Shown: piece by piece, positions 1 through 11,991 of the stretch
Layout: every line of letters starts with the position of its first letter
Numbering within the stretch: the first letter of the stretch is position 1
Source: Pseudogymnoascus destructans
Lineage: Eukaryota > Ascomycota > Leotiomycetes > Thelebolales > Thelebolaceae
Direction of reading: 5' to 3'
NCBI RefSeq assembly: GCF_001641265.1
Contig: NW_020167521.1
Coordinates: 1,426,001 to 1,490,000 of the forward strand
DNA: 64,000 nt
The notes under the pieces: model-generated
What the model was told of the DNA's origin: nothing
What the model saw: the letters and a program-made list of their open reading frames with translations, nothing else
The model's database searches: none
Position numbers and translations under genes: made by a program

Positions 1-963
1 GGAGATTGCACGGACTTTGGATGAGAGAGATCGCTATATCAATACTAAAGCTGCGAAATACCAGCTGCGAAATGACGAAAACGAAGCTGCTTTAAAGACA
101 CTGGGCATGTTTACTCGCCTTGAGGCTGTGGGAGGACCACTTGCTGATTTGCACGATATGCAATGTATGTGGTTCCTAACGGAAGATGGGCAATCGCATG
201 CCAGACAAGGTGATGTGGGCCTAGCTCTTAAGCGCTTCACTACTGTTCACAACATCTTCGATGTTTGGCAAGAAGACCAGTTCGATTTCCACAGCTTCTC
301 TCTCCGAAAGGGCCAAATTAGGGCATACGTCGAAATGATCAGGTGGGAGGACAGGTTACGGGACCACCCTTTTTACACTAGGGCAGCAATCGGTGCCATC
401 AAAGAGTACCTGAAGCTGTATGATAAACCCCAAGCCAATGGGAACTCTGCGAACGACGATGAATCGGCCTTGGAGAACAAGAAGGCGGCGAAGAAGGCGC
501 GCAAGGCCGCGCAACAAGCAGAGAGAGATGCGGCGGCCAAGAAGGCCGAGCCAAACAAGGCAGTTCCGGTAGATGCTGCCACAGCAAAGAAGGTGGACGA
601 AGACCCGAACGGTGTCAAGCTCGTCGAGACCAAGGAGCCGTTGACCGATGCGATGAAGTTCTTGGGCCCAATGCTGGAGTTTGCACCAAAGCTGCTCGAA
701 GGACAAATTCTTGGCTTCGAGGTTTATTTCAGAAGAGGTAAGAAACTATAAGTCCCTTGGCATTATGTAAACTAACAAAGACAGAAAAATACCTTCTGGC
801 CCTGAAGTGCCTCCTGGCTGCATCAACCATCGACTCGAGCAACTCAACAGTCAAAGAGCAAATCTCTCGCTTCAACAAGGGACTTAAGGCGAAGTCCGCG
901 TCCCTGTCAGAAAAGGTCCTTGAGACCATCAAGGAGGAGGCAAAGAAGTTACCTAGTGCATAA
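1..963 (+). CDS. NAA15: N-terminal acetyltransferase A auxiliary subunit (NAA15/NAT1), 3' part
   Basis: This is the C-terminal part of the large TPR-type scaffold of NatA, which anchors the catalytic subunit to ribosomes and promotes co-translational N-terminal acetylation. The reading frame is already open at base 2, so the gene begins outside the window. Exon 1 ends at 737, a 47-bp intron (GTAAGA...CAG) covers 738-784, and exon 2 runs to the TAA at 961-963. Typical family stretches are visible: LDERDRYINTK near the left edge, WFLTEDGQSHARQGDVGLALKRF written in pieces as WFLTEDG and GLALKRF, then DQFDFHSF. A Lys/Ala-rich charged linker at about 480-600 precedes the last helical part, and the splice joins YFRR to EKYLLALKCL. 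Family assignment is firm; the missing N-terminal part cannot be judged. Confidence 0.92.
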
Positions 964-1398
964 GTTCGGCGAAATATCATAATCAGCGCATGCGTGATGA
1001 ACGCGGATAGGCCGCTTTGTGAACATTTATCAACGGATCTTGGGAGGTTGTGCATGGAGGTGTAAAAGCGTAAAATCGAAAGAGGCAGCCCTACAGGTTA
1101 AAATATGGATAACTCGATAGAACGCATTGCTATGGAGATTTCTGATATAAAGTTAGCTACAGTACAAGTAGCTGCAATTTAACACCAAGTCAAATGATTC
1201 TGGTTGCAGAGGAGGTTTCGTGCTCATATTTGTACATACATAACCCGAATGAGTTGCGCTCCTCATCGTCTATAACTATAATACATCTGGTGTGACAGAT
1301 AATATGCAAAACCAGGCTACCTTATCTCATCCCAGAGATAAATACCATATCATACAAATTTTCTTACATCTTCCTTCTTATCACATCCTTCAACCTCA
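964..1398. other. Intergenic, convergent 3' regions
   Basis: Between two convergent genes. I see no gene, RNA or repeat here; it should hold both 3' UTRs. Confidence 0.6.
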
Positions 1399-2900
1399 TC
1401 ATATGTCCTCCATGCTCTCATCCTCCACAAGGCCCTCTCCCGGCCTCTTCGCCTTCTCCCCGAACAGCGCCTCATTCCCAGCCCTCCACCCCTTCCTCAG
1501 GCTCCCCTTGATCCATCCCTCAATCTCTTCCTCCGTGATCTCCTTCGCAATCCGCTCCGCGCGCGCCTCATCCTCCGCGCTTAACTCCGCCCTTCTCATC
1601 CTCCCCGCGATACGGGGGTCGAGCACCACATCATCGAGCCACGTGCGCTCCTTGGTCAAGTCATCGAGCGGCTTGTGGATGGACTTGTGCCAATCCTGCT
1701 CCTCCTCCTTTAGCGTCGTGAGCTGCTCCGACTTGTCGGCCTCGTCGTTCACCACGCCATCGGTCCCATCCGCAGAGGGCGCGAAGGAATCACCTTCCGC
1801 ACTGGAGGTAGTATGGTATGGCCGCGTGTTCGCGAGGATGACAGCTGCTACGTCGCGGCCGATTTGGTCGGCGAGACGGCGGCGCGTGAAGAAACGGTAC
1901 ATGCGTCTTGGGGTATTGAAGAATCCGAGGATGTGTGGGAAAGCAATTGAGACGGATGGGTCGAGTTCGTTAGGGAGAGTGGGCGCGGGAGTGGCGGCGG
2001 AGTAGGCGGCGGTGGAGATCCATGGCTTGGGCTGCGGGGGTTTGGCTGGCTTGCCGTCTGGCTTGAGGTCGGGGTTAATGGGAGCAGGGGGGACGTCGTC
2101 GGTGGATGTGTGGACAGTGATGCCGGGGAGAGTCTCGATAACTTCAGGTTCGGCAACTGGCTCCGCTGCCTCTACGGGCACTTCTGGTTTGGCAGGTTCC
2201 GTGACGGGACCAAGCCATCCTTCATGGATACCCCGTACGTATTCTTTCCAGGTGTTCCGCCCAATGACTATATCTCCCAGCGGACCCTCATATAATTTCG
2301 AGCCATTGGTAACGCGGGCAGCGAGGACGGGGTCGTCCTCTTGGATCTCGTTCGTGGCAAGCTGGCGCTCCTTTCGGATCTTCTCTGCCAATTCGGCGCG
2401 GACGTCGCCCTCTTTGCGCCCTTGGATGAACTCCCAGTCAAGACCCGAAGAGACCAGAACCGGCTTCACGTAGTCTTTGAAGTGGTCCTGGGCAATTCGT
2501 AGCCCATCTGTCGGAGGAGCCTCGAGGAAGACTGTGAGTTTCCTAGGCATCGATTTCGGATCGAGTGGTTCCTTGGCCAAGTGCTCGACAAGCTTGCTCC
2601 ATTTCTTTTGCACCCTCCTCTGCTCTCTCTTATCATATACTATAAGCCCAGTAATAGTACCGGTTATTGAGAGGAATATAGACCAGTTTCGAGATGGTAA
2701 TTTGAGCCGCATATTCGGCAGACCCATCATTTTCCATACTGGGTTCGGTGGGCGCACTGGTTTCGCATTTTTCGCTGCCGATTTAGGGATTTCCGCCTTT
2801 GGCGCTGAAGCTGAAGCCTAACAGCACGTTAGCCACTTGTTATGTGAAGGTAGGGGCGTCTAGATAGTACCTCCGGGTCAACTGGCTTCGAGTCCGCCAT
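1399..2900 (-). CDS. TIM54: TIM54, inner-membrane translocase subunit
   Basis: Subunit of the TIM22 complex, which inserts multi-spanning carrier proteins into the mitochondrial inner membrane. Exon 1 (2900-2871) encodes ten residues, MADSKPVDPE; a 53-bp intron covers 2870-2818; exon 2 runs 2817-1399. The protein is 482 residues, a usual length. After an Ala/Pro/Lys-rich start comes the family signature KMMGLPNMRLKLPSRNW, followed by a single membrane segment (SIFLSITGTITGLIVY) and the charged KREQRRVQKKW. The ATG at 2757 would give a long uninterrupted frame but lacks the family's start; the upstream mini-exon is better supported by clean splice sites and continuous phase. The C-terminal half is charged and acidic-rich, as in fungal homologues. 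Confidence 0.93.
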
Positions 2901-4950
2901 GCTGGGAACTGGGCGCGGCTGAAATCTCCGATTAAACATTATACAGTATTCGGAAGCCTTGGACCACGGACTTGTCGTGGCGTCTACGAGTCGGAACTTG
3001 AAGCGTGGTAAGGGCAAGTCGCGTTATGGCGCCTCTCAACGACTCAAGATTTCTCCCCGATGCCCATTATCAAAAGTTCGGTCGGGACACCCTTGCCAAA
3101 ATTCCTTAGCCTACAAATGGTTAGACTAATCACAGGGGAGGCCACTTCCCCCCAATTCAAAGATAAGATTTGGAGATCACGTGCCATTCTGCAAGCAGAC
3201 AGCTTTAGCATTTAGTGTGAAGAGTGTATATCTATAATCCTAACAGATGACTTTGGTTAGTGCCGTGTAAACGTCGCATTCCGCGCCTTGTCCACTCATA
3301 ATTTGTGGCTAGACCTATGCATGGCGTCGTGCTTCAAATATCAGGCCACCTCAGCCATCTGATACACTGTAGGTCTAAGAGCCTCATCCCAAGCTCCACT
3401 TCACTAAATGTTTTGCTTTTGAATTTTTTTTAGTCATATATCACTACTAGACCACTTAATGAAGGCATCTAGAATGCTAGTATCACTGTTACTTCCTACT
3501 ACGTTAAGCTAGACACATTAAGAACAAACGCACTTTTGCCCACAGCCTCTACAACAAGGTAGTTAGCTTTCTCAAACCTTCCAACTACGCTCCTATCTGC
3601 CTTAGAAGCCAGCCCTTACTAGCAGCTACCTCTATAGGGCTGAAATCTGTTAGCTAGGCGGACGTGGCTAATACCCTGAAAAACTTAGGGGCTTCTCTTT
3701 AGGGAGCTAGGGTCCCTAGCTTGTCTGTTTCTGTCATACTGACATTCGTTGCACTCAGTTTGCTATCAAACTCAAGAGCAAACTTAGAAATCTCCTCCTC
3801 AAACCTACAAGTCACCATACATATCTTGGCTTATCACACCAACAACAGAAGCAATACTACTCAACGATTGCTGCAAACTCTTCTACTACATCTGTTTATG
3901 CTACATACATCACGGCATATCATTTGGACACTCATTGAACAAGTTATTAAGAAAATCTCCTCCTTAAGGGGGTGGGCCAATACTACCACATGGCATATCT
4001 CTACCAACTAGAGGCCTAGGAACATGAACGATAGCTCTAGAAGCTTCTACAACCCTCTATGATTCATTACACGTTATCGCTCCTTAGTTACCCACAAGAT
4101 TGGTTAAGTTATGACATAATTTGTCTATAGGTACTCTGACCTTGGACCTCCTTTTCACTTCCTATAGGCTAGGAACCCAAGAGATGGTTCTATGGGATTC
4201 TCTTACGTTCACTACATGATTAGCAAGCTAGTTGTGGGTCGCACTTGATTTCTAATACATTTACCAAGCCTGGTTAGTCATGGAAAGTCATGGAAAATGA
4301 GAGAACTACACTCCTTTGGCATAAATAGGATTGCCCTTTCCTTAAGAAAGGGCAAGCAGGCAATACAGTAAATCGACTAGCACATACTTCTACGTCTTTT
4401 CCAAGCTTCCAAGCATTGATCTTGTTATTCTCTGTTTTTGAAAAGTCAGTGAGGTGCTAACCTCTGACTTACCCCTGAGTTCTCAGACTCAACATTTGTT
4501 GCAACTTGTCTAAACCACTTCACCACATCATACACCTGATTGCTGCATTATGGAATAGTCTAAGCTACAACCCTTTGGCTCTGTTTCCTAAGACAGTGTG
4601 TTGTCTTAGTAAAATCATCCCTTCCTTGGGTGGCTAGATTCTCACATCTGGTGCACCCACCATTACACTCATTTCTATTTTTCCTACTATGTTACCACCT
4701 ACTACTTAACTATAGAGCTGCAACTCCGTAGCAAGGCCGTAGGGCACACTACACACCACACTCGCAGTGGCTTATAACATTAGACCAACTAGTCCTACAT
4801 ACACCCCCTTTCTAGAGAACCTCTAAGGAACCGCCCTCTACTAACACCATCCCAACTAGCAGGGAAGGCGCTTAGTTAACGGGCCTTACAGCTACGCAAA
4901 CATGCAAGAACTGCTCTCTAAGGTCATACTCTATACATAAACCCATAGCT
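2901..4950. other. Gene-poor, decayed repeat DNA
   Basis: No conserved ORF is seen. The sequence is rich in CTA/TAG words and stops in all frames, the look of an old degraded retroelement. Around 4300-4494 there is an LTR-like stretch: a TATA-like ATAAATAGG at about 4322, then a run ending in TCAACA. Neither a partner LTR nor a coding core could be recognised, so the element type is open. Confidence 0.4.
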
Positions 4951-5045
4951 TATTAGCATGCCCCTATACCCTTCGGGAGTCTTAGGGCCGTGGGCTACAC
5001 CCGTGTCCCGCTAGACGTAAATAAATATCATCATCATCATCATCA
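4951..5045 (+). mobile_element. LINE-like 3' terminus with ATC tail
   Basis: The stretch reads like the 3' end of a fungal Tad1-type non-LTR retrotransposon: a GC-richer block containing TTCGGGAGTCTTAGGGCC, a short self-complementary CGTGGGCTACACCCG area, then GTAAATAAAT followed by a run of ATC triplets (about 5028-5045). LINE copies commonly end in such short simple-repeat tails. No reverse-transcriptase frame survives upstream, so this is at most a dead 5'-truncated copy. Confidence 0.45.
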
Positions 5046-6380
5046 CCTAGAAAGGCACCGCTTAAAAAGTGACCGGATCTGCGCCTAGGCTTGCGCATTT
5101 AATGATATAAATAGGGGTTAGGTTAACCAAGATATCGTCGTTAGGTCAAGACGGGAGGGGAGGATTGTGGCCACTTTTTCACTAAACATATATGGGCGCC
5201 ATGGTGATTGTTGAGGGAATTGAGAGCACTTGGCATTGAATGATAAAGAGGTTTATGGCCATGGAGGCTCTTGATATTTGGGATTGGCGTATGGAGAAGT
5301 CGGCTGGGAATGCCACAGGATGGGATTTACTCACGCCCAACCAAGGGAAGTTGGAGAGTTCAGCTAGGGCATATAGACAGATAGATCAAGGAAGATGGAT
5401 TTCCTTTCCCCATCAATAGAAAAACATTTTCACTGGAAATATCCCAAATATTAACAATCGTTGGACCTATCGTGTCCCCTGATAGTGTGAAGTTTCTGAC
5501 AATTTACAACTCCGCGTTAATAGTCCAACGATGCAGCAATACCACACCATTTTTTTATAGACTTGCACAGAAAGTGAAGCCGCCAAAAAGACCTGTATAC
5601 TTTATCACGGACTTTTGCCGTCGATGATGGTTTATAAATTCCCCGCCACTACTGAGTTTATCAAGCTTCCAGACCCCTCTGGTACCCCTTAGTCGCGGTC
5701 ACATAGTGTGCTTAGTTAAAGCCAAGAGCCATAGCGTAAGAGGGCAACAAAGGATTATTGAGACTTTTAACGAGAATTATATTTATTGTTATCTATTGTT
5801 AACTGCTTTGATGGCTAGATAATGGCACGTAAAAGGCCTCTTGCTCTTGACTGTTGTACCCCGTTGCTTGGCTAAAATGCCCTTGAACTGTCCTACTGCT
5901 CGAGTATGGAGCCAGCGTTTTATGTACGTAGCACAGAAACATCAGGGGTTTGCTACACCTAGAACCCTTCGTAAATGTCTTAAATCGGTCTCACAAACAG
6001 CTCCCAAGCTGCTCTTAAATATGCTCTGATGGCGTCTCGTAATATAAAGGGCACCAATTGTTTCCGTGTTATGTTTTAAAGCGGTGAATATTGGGCACCA
6101 CTAACATCAGAGCGCTTACTGTACGTTTGGTGGTGTACATGCATGCACGACAAACAGTGCACTGGCCTCCCTCCACCAACGTCTTAACAACTTCCAAAGT
6201 TTGCTCGACCCCATTCTCTAGATGGTCAAACTCGCAAACCGTCACAGATTATCATAGCGCCCCAGCACAAACCACTCCCTGTGGGTAGCCCTCTCCGACG
6301 TGTGTACTTGTGGACATCTTCGGTCCGATCAACAACCCCTCTTTCTGGCATAGCTACCAGATATACACAACGTCGACAGC
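5046..6380. other. Gene-poor region and probable COT1 5' leader
   Basis: No supportable gene. The short ORFs here (for example 5841-6029 and 6091-6288) show no family features. The last few hundred bases probably include the promoter and 5' UTR of the downstream kinase. Confidence 0.5.
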
Positions 6381-8476
6381 ATGGAGAACGACGGCGCCCA
6401 TGGCAATAATGCGAACAATGGCAATAACAACCGGTTGTTCCTGAACTTCAACAACAATGACCGATTTTCGCCCACCGATCGATCATACCCAACAACACCG
6501 TCAACCTTCCCACAGCCTGTCTTCCAAGCTCAAGGCCAGAACAATCAGGGGCAAAGCCAACAACAGCAGCAACAACAGCAGCAAAATGGCTACACACCTA
6601 CCCAGGGATACTTTATGAACAACCCTTACCCGGCGAACAACCAACAAAGCAACCAGTACCAGCCTGGCCAGCAGGCATATGCGCAGCCCTCATACCAGTC
6701 CCGAGGCCCGGGTGGAAACGCCGACTCGACCACCAATGGCCTTGTTCACCAGTTCTCCCACCAGAACCTAGGCGGTGCTGCTCGAGGAAACCAATACGCC
6801 AGACAACAAGGTGGTGCCCAGCGACCTCGAACGGCTGGTTCGACTGGCGTACAACAGAATTACTACTCCGCTGCTTCCGCTCCAGTTGTCCCACAGCAGC
6901 CCGAGTTTGAGCCAGCCCCAGAGCGAAACCCAGATAAATATGGCCCTCTCACCCATAACAACCAGAAGAGATGTGCTCAGCTTGCATCCGACTTCTTCAA
7001 AGACAGCGTCAAGCGTGCTCGTGACCGCAATTTGAGGTAAGACATGAAGGACAACCCCTCATTTGATATTGGATGCTAATTTGGATGACCTATAGACAAA
7101 GCGAAACGGAGCAGCGCCTGAAGGACCCGAATATGTCACAAACTAGAAGAGAACAAACCTGGGCAAACACTGGCAGACAGGAGGGGAAATATCTACGATT
7201 TTTGAGGACAAGGGACAAGCCCGACAACTACAAGACACTTAAGATTATTGGAAAGGGTGCCTTTGGCGAAGTTAAGCTGGTCCAAAAGAAGCAAGATGGC
7301 CGCGTCTACGCAATGAAGTCTCTTGTGAAGACTGAGATGTTCAAGAAGGACCAGTTGGCCCATGTTCGCGCCGAGCGTGACATTTTGGCCGAGTCTGATA
7401 GTCCCTGGGTGGTGAAGTTGTTCACAACGTTCCAGGACTCTAACTTCCTCTATATGTTGATGGAGTTTTTGCCTGGTGGAGACTTGATGACCATGCTTAT
7501 TAAGTATGAAATATTTTCGGAGGATATTACGCGCTTCTACATAGCTGAGATTGTTCTGGCAATCGAAGCTGTTCACAAGCTTGGTTTCATTCACCGGTAA
7601 GTCATATATTTCCATACGCTCTTCAGGGAATTGTATCTAACTTTTACCAGTGACATCAAGCCTGACAACATCCTGCTTGATCGGGGCGGACACGTCAAGC
7701 TCACTGATTTCGGATTGTCTACTGGCTTCCATCGCCTCCACGACAACTCTTACTACCAACAGCTTTTGCAGCGCCAACCTGCGCCAAAGCCTCGTGACCG
7801 CAACTCTGTTAATCTTGATCAGATCAATTTGACGGTCAGCAACCGAGCTGTCATTAACGACTGGCGTAGGTCTAGGCGTGTTATGGCATACTCTACTGTC
7901 GGTACACCTGATTACATTGCCCCCGAAATTTTCAGTGGACACGGTTACTCATACGACTGTGACTGGTGGAGTCTTGGGACCATTATGTTCGAATGCCAAA
8001 TTGGATGGCCACCGTTCTGCGCCGAAGAGGCACCTGACACTTACCGCAAGATTGTTAACTGGCGCACAACCCTTCACTTCCCCGACGATATCCAGCTTGG
8101 AGCCGAGGCGGAGAACCTTATCCGAAGGTAAGTTTCTATATGCCATCCTACAGGCAAGCCACTGACACAACCTAGTCTTATTTGTAACTCTGAGAACCGC
8201 CTGGGCAGGGTCTCGGCGGATGAGATTAAGGCTCACCCCTTCTTCAGCGGCGTTGACTTCGATAGCCTTCGCCGCATTCGTGCACCATTCGAGCCTAGGC
8301 TCACGTCCAACATCGATACCACCTACTTCCCTATCGATGAGATCGACCAGACCGATACCGCTACTCATCTCAAGGCTGCACAGGCTGCTGGCCAGGTTAG
8401 AGATGAGGTGCCTGAGATGGATATCCCCTTCCTGGGATACACCTACAAACGCTTCGATACCTTCAACTCCAGATAA
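6381..8476 (+). CDS. cot-1: NDR/LATS-family Ser/Thr kinase COT1 (Cbk1/Orb6 type)
   Basis: AGC-group kinase of the morphogenesis (RAM/MOR) pathway that controls polarised hyphal tip growth. Four exons: 6381-7036, 7096-7596, 7651-8127, 8176-8476, with introns of 59, 54 and 48 bp; 644 residues. The head is low-complexity (Asn- and Gln-rich, with a CAG/CAA run at about 6558-6585). Then come the N-terminal regulatory region, the glycine loop IGKGAFGEVKLV, the catalytic Lys in YAMKSL, and HRDIKPDN, which is split by intron 2. The DFGLS motif is followed by the long NDR-type activation insert, TVGTPDYIAPEIF, and a C-terminal hydrophobic motif GYTYKRF with the conserved Thr. All catalytic motifs are intact. 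Confidence 0.95.
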
Positions 8477-8965
8477 TTTCGAGTAATCTGTGAGGGAAGG
8501 CGGAGTTGACGACGTACGGAACAAATATCTGCGTAATGATTACTTGAGCGCTAGATATCTGATATATGTTTTTCAGATGTCCACTATTTGGTGTCCCGTT
8601 TTGCATTGATGATGAAGGAGAGTATTTACTGTCGCCCATGATAGCATTTTCCAGATATCCAGCGTGTTGACACGACTCTTGAAATGATTTTCTCTGTTTC
8701 TGTAGAGGTTTAGGGATTCGCGATGGCACTGTTACGGACTTTTTTATGGCATACTGCAATGTTTTGCTCCGAATATCTGCATAGCGAAATGAGAGACTTA
8801 TGAGAGACTTATTAGATTTCGTCTTCGCCCTTTGCAATGTGCCTGTGAATTTAACATTTAATATCTGGTGAATGCGCTGTGATATCTATACAATAATCGT
8901 AATAAGTTGGTGACCAACGCCTTTGACGCCTTCCAATCTGATTCCCCCATCCATTCAAATAACCA
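8477..8965. other. Intergenic, convergent 3' regions
   Basis: Between the convergent kinase and SF3A2 genes. No gene or repeat is seen. Confidence 0.6.
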
Positions 8966-9688
8966 TTACCTTCTTGGCGCAAGTCCAGGCACGCCACTGT
9001 ATCTCTCCTCTCTCTCCGTCTTGAACATGACCTGCACCCAAAACTCCTTCAAGTCACTATCCCACCACGTCCAAAAACGATCGTTCGTCCTATCCACCTC
9101 TCTGGCCTGCAGTTTGAATCCGCACGTCTGGTATGGCTCGGCCGCGACCAACATGTACTGGAAGTTCTTGTCCGGGGGATCCTCAATCTTCTGCTCGAAC
9201 GCACTCATGAAGCGGACCTTTGGCGTCATATCTGGCGTAATCTCTGGATATTGAAGCTGGAAGAGCAATCCCTGCTGGCGCGTCACCGGGTCCCTCGTCT
9301 TCGTGATCTTATATCCCGGCCTGCCAATCTTAACCACGTTCCTCCGCACCGACACCTGCGCTCCAACCATTCCTATTGGCAACCCTGTGACTGGATCTGT
9401 GCCGACGCGCCCTTCCTTCTGCTCTCTTGCCGCACGCCTGGCTAGGTTGGTTTGATGCTTCCGCCCTTGGGTATGGGCGAGGTACGATCCATCGTTCTGG
9501 TGCACAGTGAGGCATAGTCGACATTCGAAGGAGCCAACGTGGTTCTTGAAAAAGTATGGGTCTTTGTCGAGATCGATGGTTTCGAGGGCGAGCTTGCGAA
9601 GGCGCTCGCGACGGTCGGCGTTGGTGGCGGATGTGGAGGCGACACCACCGCCGCCGAACTTGGAGCCAGCGCGGTTCTGGTAATCCAT
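8966..9688 (-). CDS. SF3A2: Splicing factor 3A subunit 2 (SF3a66/Prp11)
   Basis: Core component of the U2 snRNP SF3a complex, needed for branch-site recognition and prespliceosome assembly in the nucleus. A single exon of 240 residues starts MDYQNRAGSKFGGGG, the conserved family start. A matrin-type C2H2 zinc finger lies at about residues 54-80 (FECRLCLTVHQN, then AHTQGRKHQ). The family block continues through GRPGYKITK and the C-terminal QYMLVAAEPYQTCGFKL, near the end of the conserved core. The long proline-rich tail of animal SF3A2 is absent, as in other fungi. The start lies 267 bp from that of the divergent TBCE gene. Confidence 0.95.
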   Translation of the reverse strand: MDYQNRAGSKFGGGGVASTSATNADRRERLRKLALETIDLDKDPYFFKNHVGSFECRLCLTVHQNDGSYLAHTQGRKHQTNLARRAAREQKEGRVGTDPVTGLPIGMVGAQVSVRRNVVKIGRPGYKITKTRDPVTRQQGLLFQLQYPEITPDMTPKVRFMSAFEQKIEDPPDKNFQYMLVAAEPYQTCGFKLQAREVDRTNDRFWTWWDSDLKEFWVQVMFKTEREERYSGVPGLAPRR

Positions 9689-9955
9689 CGTGGAGGATGC
9701 GCAGTGGAATCAGATGCAACTGAGGTACTGCAGGTGCGCGAGGGGAGCGGGAGTGGTTGAAGGAGGTGTGGATGGATTGGCTTGAATATGTCGAGCCGCA
9801 GTCATATGATGTTCGACGAGGCTCAATGATAGCGCGAGCCACGCCAAGAAATATTTATTCTCGGCTACAGTGATATGGGAGCCTCGCGACAAGGCTACGA
9901 GATTAGTTGACCACAGCCCCTCCAGAAGTTCACATATGGCGAGGACAACGATGAA
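9689..9955. promoter_or_regulatory. Shared bidirectional promoter interval
   Basis: A 267-bp gap between the divergent starts of SF3A2 and TBCE must hold both promoters. No recognised motif is called; this follows from gene layout only. Confidence 0.5.
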
Positions 9956-11805
9956 ATGGCATCAAATTTCTATATCGGCCAGCGGCTGTCTTATGACTCT
10001 GTGCCTTGCACAGTGAGATATATTGGGTCGGTAGCTGGCACGAAAAATGACTGGTTGGGGGTTGAGTGGGACTACCCATCGCGGGGCAAACATGATGGAG
10101 AGCATAAGGGAGTCAAGTATTTTGATAGTAAGATATCTTCTTCAAATTTATATCCAGTGGGCATGTTTATGTTGACTGGTTTTAGCTAGACGCGGGTCAA
10201 CTAATGCTGGCTCCTTTGTGCGCCCTACCCGAGTGCCAGATGCCGTAGAGAGTTTCGTCGAGGCAGTGCACCGGAAGTATGCCTCGGAAGACATAGAAAG
10301 ACGGGATGAGCAAAACGAACTAATCAAGAAGAAAGAAATTGAGATATCTGGTAAGGTAGTCTACGAAGTGGGCTTTGATAAAATCAGGAAACAAATGGCC
10401 CAGCTGGACGAATTGAAGATCGTGCTGGTGGACGGAATGCGCATTGTCAAGGCCTCAGCGGCAGGGAAACGAATCAGGGATATATGCCCAATAATATCGG
10501 AGCTTGATATGAGCAGAAATCTATTTCAGAGTTGTGGAGAGATCATACAAATATGTGCGGAACTGGACCACCTCAAGAGTCTCAGACTAAAGTAAGCGCT
10601 CCTGAGAATATATGGCCATGGCTAACAGAAGTAGTGGGAATCGTTTAACTATTTTACCCCAAGAGTTTGAAGGCGGGGAATCCCAGAACGCCTTTGCAGG
10701 TGTGACAGACCTCAGTCTCAATGAAATGATCCTGCCGTGGGAAGATATATGTCTCCTTTCCCGTCAATTTAAGGACGTCACATCCATCGAGGCCAGCTCA
10801 AACGATTTATTAACGCTATCACTGAACGGCCCATCGTCATTATTACCAATGACACTTACATCTCTTACGTTAGAACATAACGACTTTTCGAGCCTTTCAG
10901 ATCTGCTACCACTTACTAAATTATCTTCTCTCAAGTCCCTCCACCTGAAAGGCAACAAAATTAACACTGTTGGTACTGGCCTCCAAGGAGAGAAACCCGT
11001 GTTTTCGAACCAGTTAAGCTATGCTGACTTGTCATACAACAAAGTCGCGGATTGGCAGTTTGTCGAAAGCTTGCCAGATGCTTTCCCAGGTTTGACAGCT
11101 TTGCGAATGTCCCACAATCCAGTTTATGAAGTTGCGGCCAAGCCCGGAGACGTGATGACAAGCGCCGACGAAGGGTACATGCTTACACTGGGTCGTCTGG
11201 CAAATCTCAAGTCGCTGAATTTTAGCACCATTACGCCTGCTGAGCAGACAAATGCCGAGATATTTTATCTCTCGCGTATTGCGAAGGAAATGGCAGCCGT
11301 ACCAGAGAATGAAGAGGGTGCTGTTACTAGAAAGCACAGGAGGTTTTCTGAGCTGTGCAAGATCTACGAAGCCCCTGTGGTGCGGCGGGCCGAGAAGGCC
11401 ATTAATCCCGATCTGCTTGAGGCACGACTCATCAAGTTTACGTTTCGCCTCCCTGCAGGCACTCTTCCAGGCCAAACTTCAGAAATCAGCAAGGTACAGG
11501 AGATCCCCAGGGGATTCGATGTATATCGGATCAAGGGCATCGTGGGAAAGTTGTTTGATCTCAGGCCCCTGAGCTTGTGTTTAATATGGGAAACTGGCGA
11601 GTGGGACCCTGTTGCTGGATACGAAGAGGAAGAGTATGACAGTGAGGATTTAGAGGAAGCGGATGATTCGGTTGCCGTGGATGCAGAAAGCCGAGGCGCA
11701 AAAGGCAAATGGATGAGGAGGGAGGTGGAGCTCGAGGATAGCACGAGACAGGTGGGAAATTCTGTGGATGGAATGGAAGCAAAAGTGAGGTTAGAACTCA
11801 GATGA
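9956..11805 (+). CDS. TBCE: Tubulin-folding cofactor E (TBCE)
   Basis: Cytosolic chaperone that captures alpha-tubulin and joins the supercomplex forming alpha/beta dimers. Exons 9956-10127, 10186-10591 and 10629-11805, with introns of 58 and 37 bp; 584 residues. An N-terminal CAP-Gly domain (about residues 5-75) shows RYIGSVAGTKNDWLGVEWD, GKHDG and GSFVRPTR. A leucine-rich repeat region follows in the middle (LTSLTLEHNDFSSL, SLKSLHLKGNKI, LSYADLSYNKV, LTALRMSHNPV). A C-terminal ubiquitin-like domain starts near LIKFTFRLP and ends with the family ending DSTRQVGNSVDGMEAKV. An acidic loop (EEEEYDSEDLEE) sits in the last part. Domain order and length match the family. Intron 2, at 37 bp, is short for a fungus, but phase and LRR continuity support it. 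Confidence 0.93.
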
Positions 11806-11991
11806 ACTACTCAAAAATTTGGGTCACGATCAACCTTACCAACCCAACTATCCATCTTCAAAATTCTCGGTGGCAGACTTCAGAAGTACTTGTGGTTTTC
11901 GATGTTGGTGCGGCAGCTTGCAGTTACCGCCATACTGTGCTTATCAAACTCCACTAACAAACGAAACAACTAGAGGTTGCATTTGTTTGGT

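Noticed and set aside
1292..2005. 237-codon plus-strand ORF
   Set aside because: Shadow of TIM54 on the opposite strand; Ser/Arg-rich without domain.
3721..4011. 96-codon ORF in the desert
   Set aside because: No domain, low-complexity Leu/Ser/Thr content, within decayed repeat DNA.
4330..4356. Short palindrome GCCCTTTCCTTAAGAAAGGGC
   Set aside because: Only an 8-9-bp stem inside the LTR-like relic; too short to call a terminator or element.
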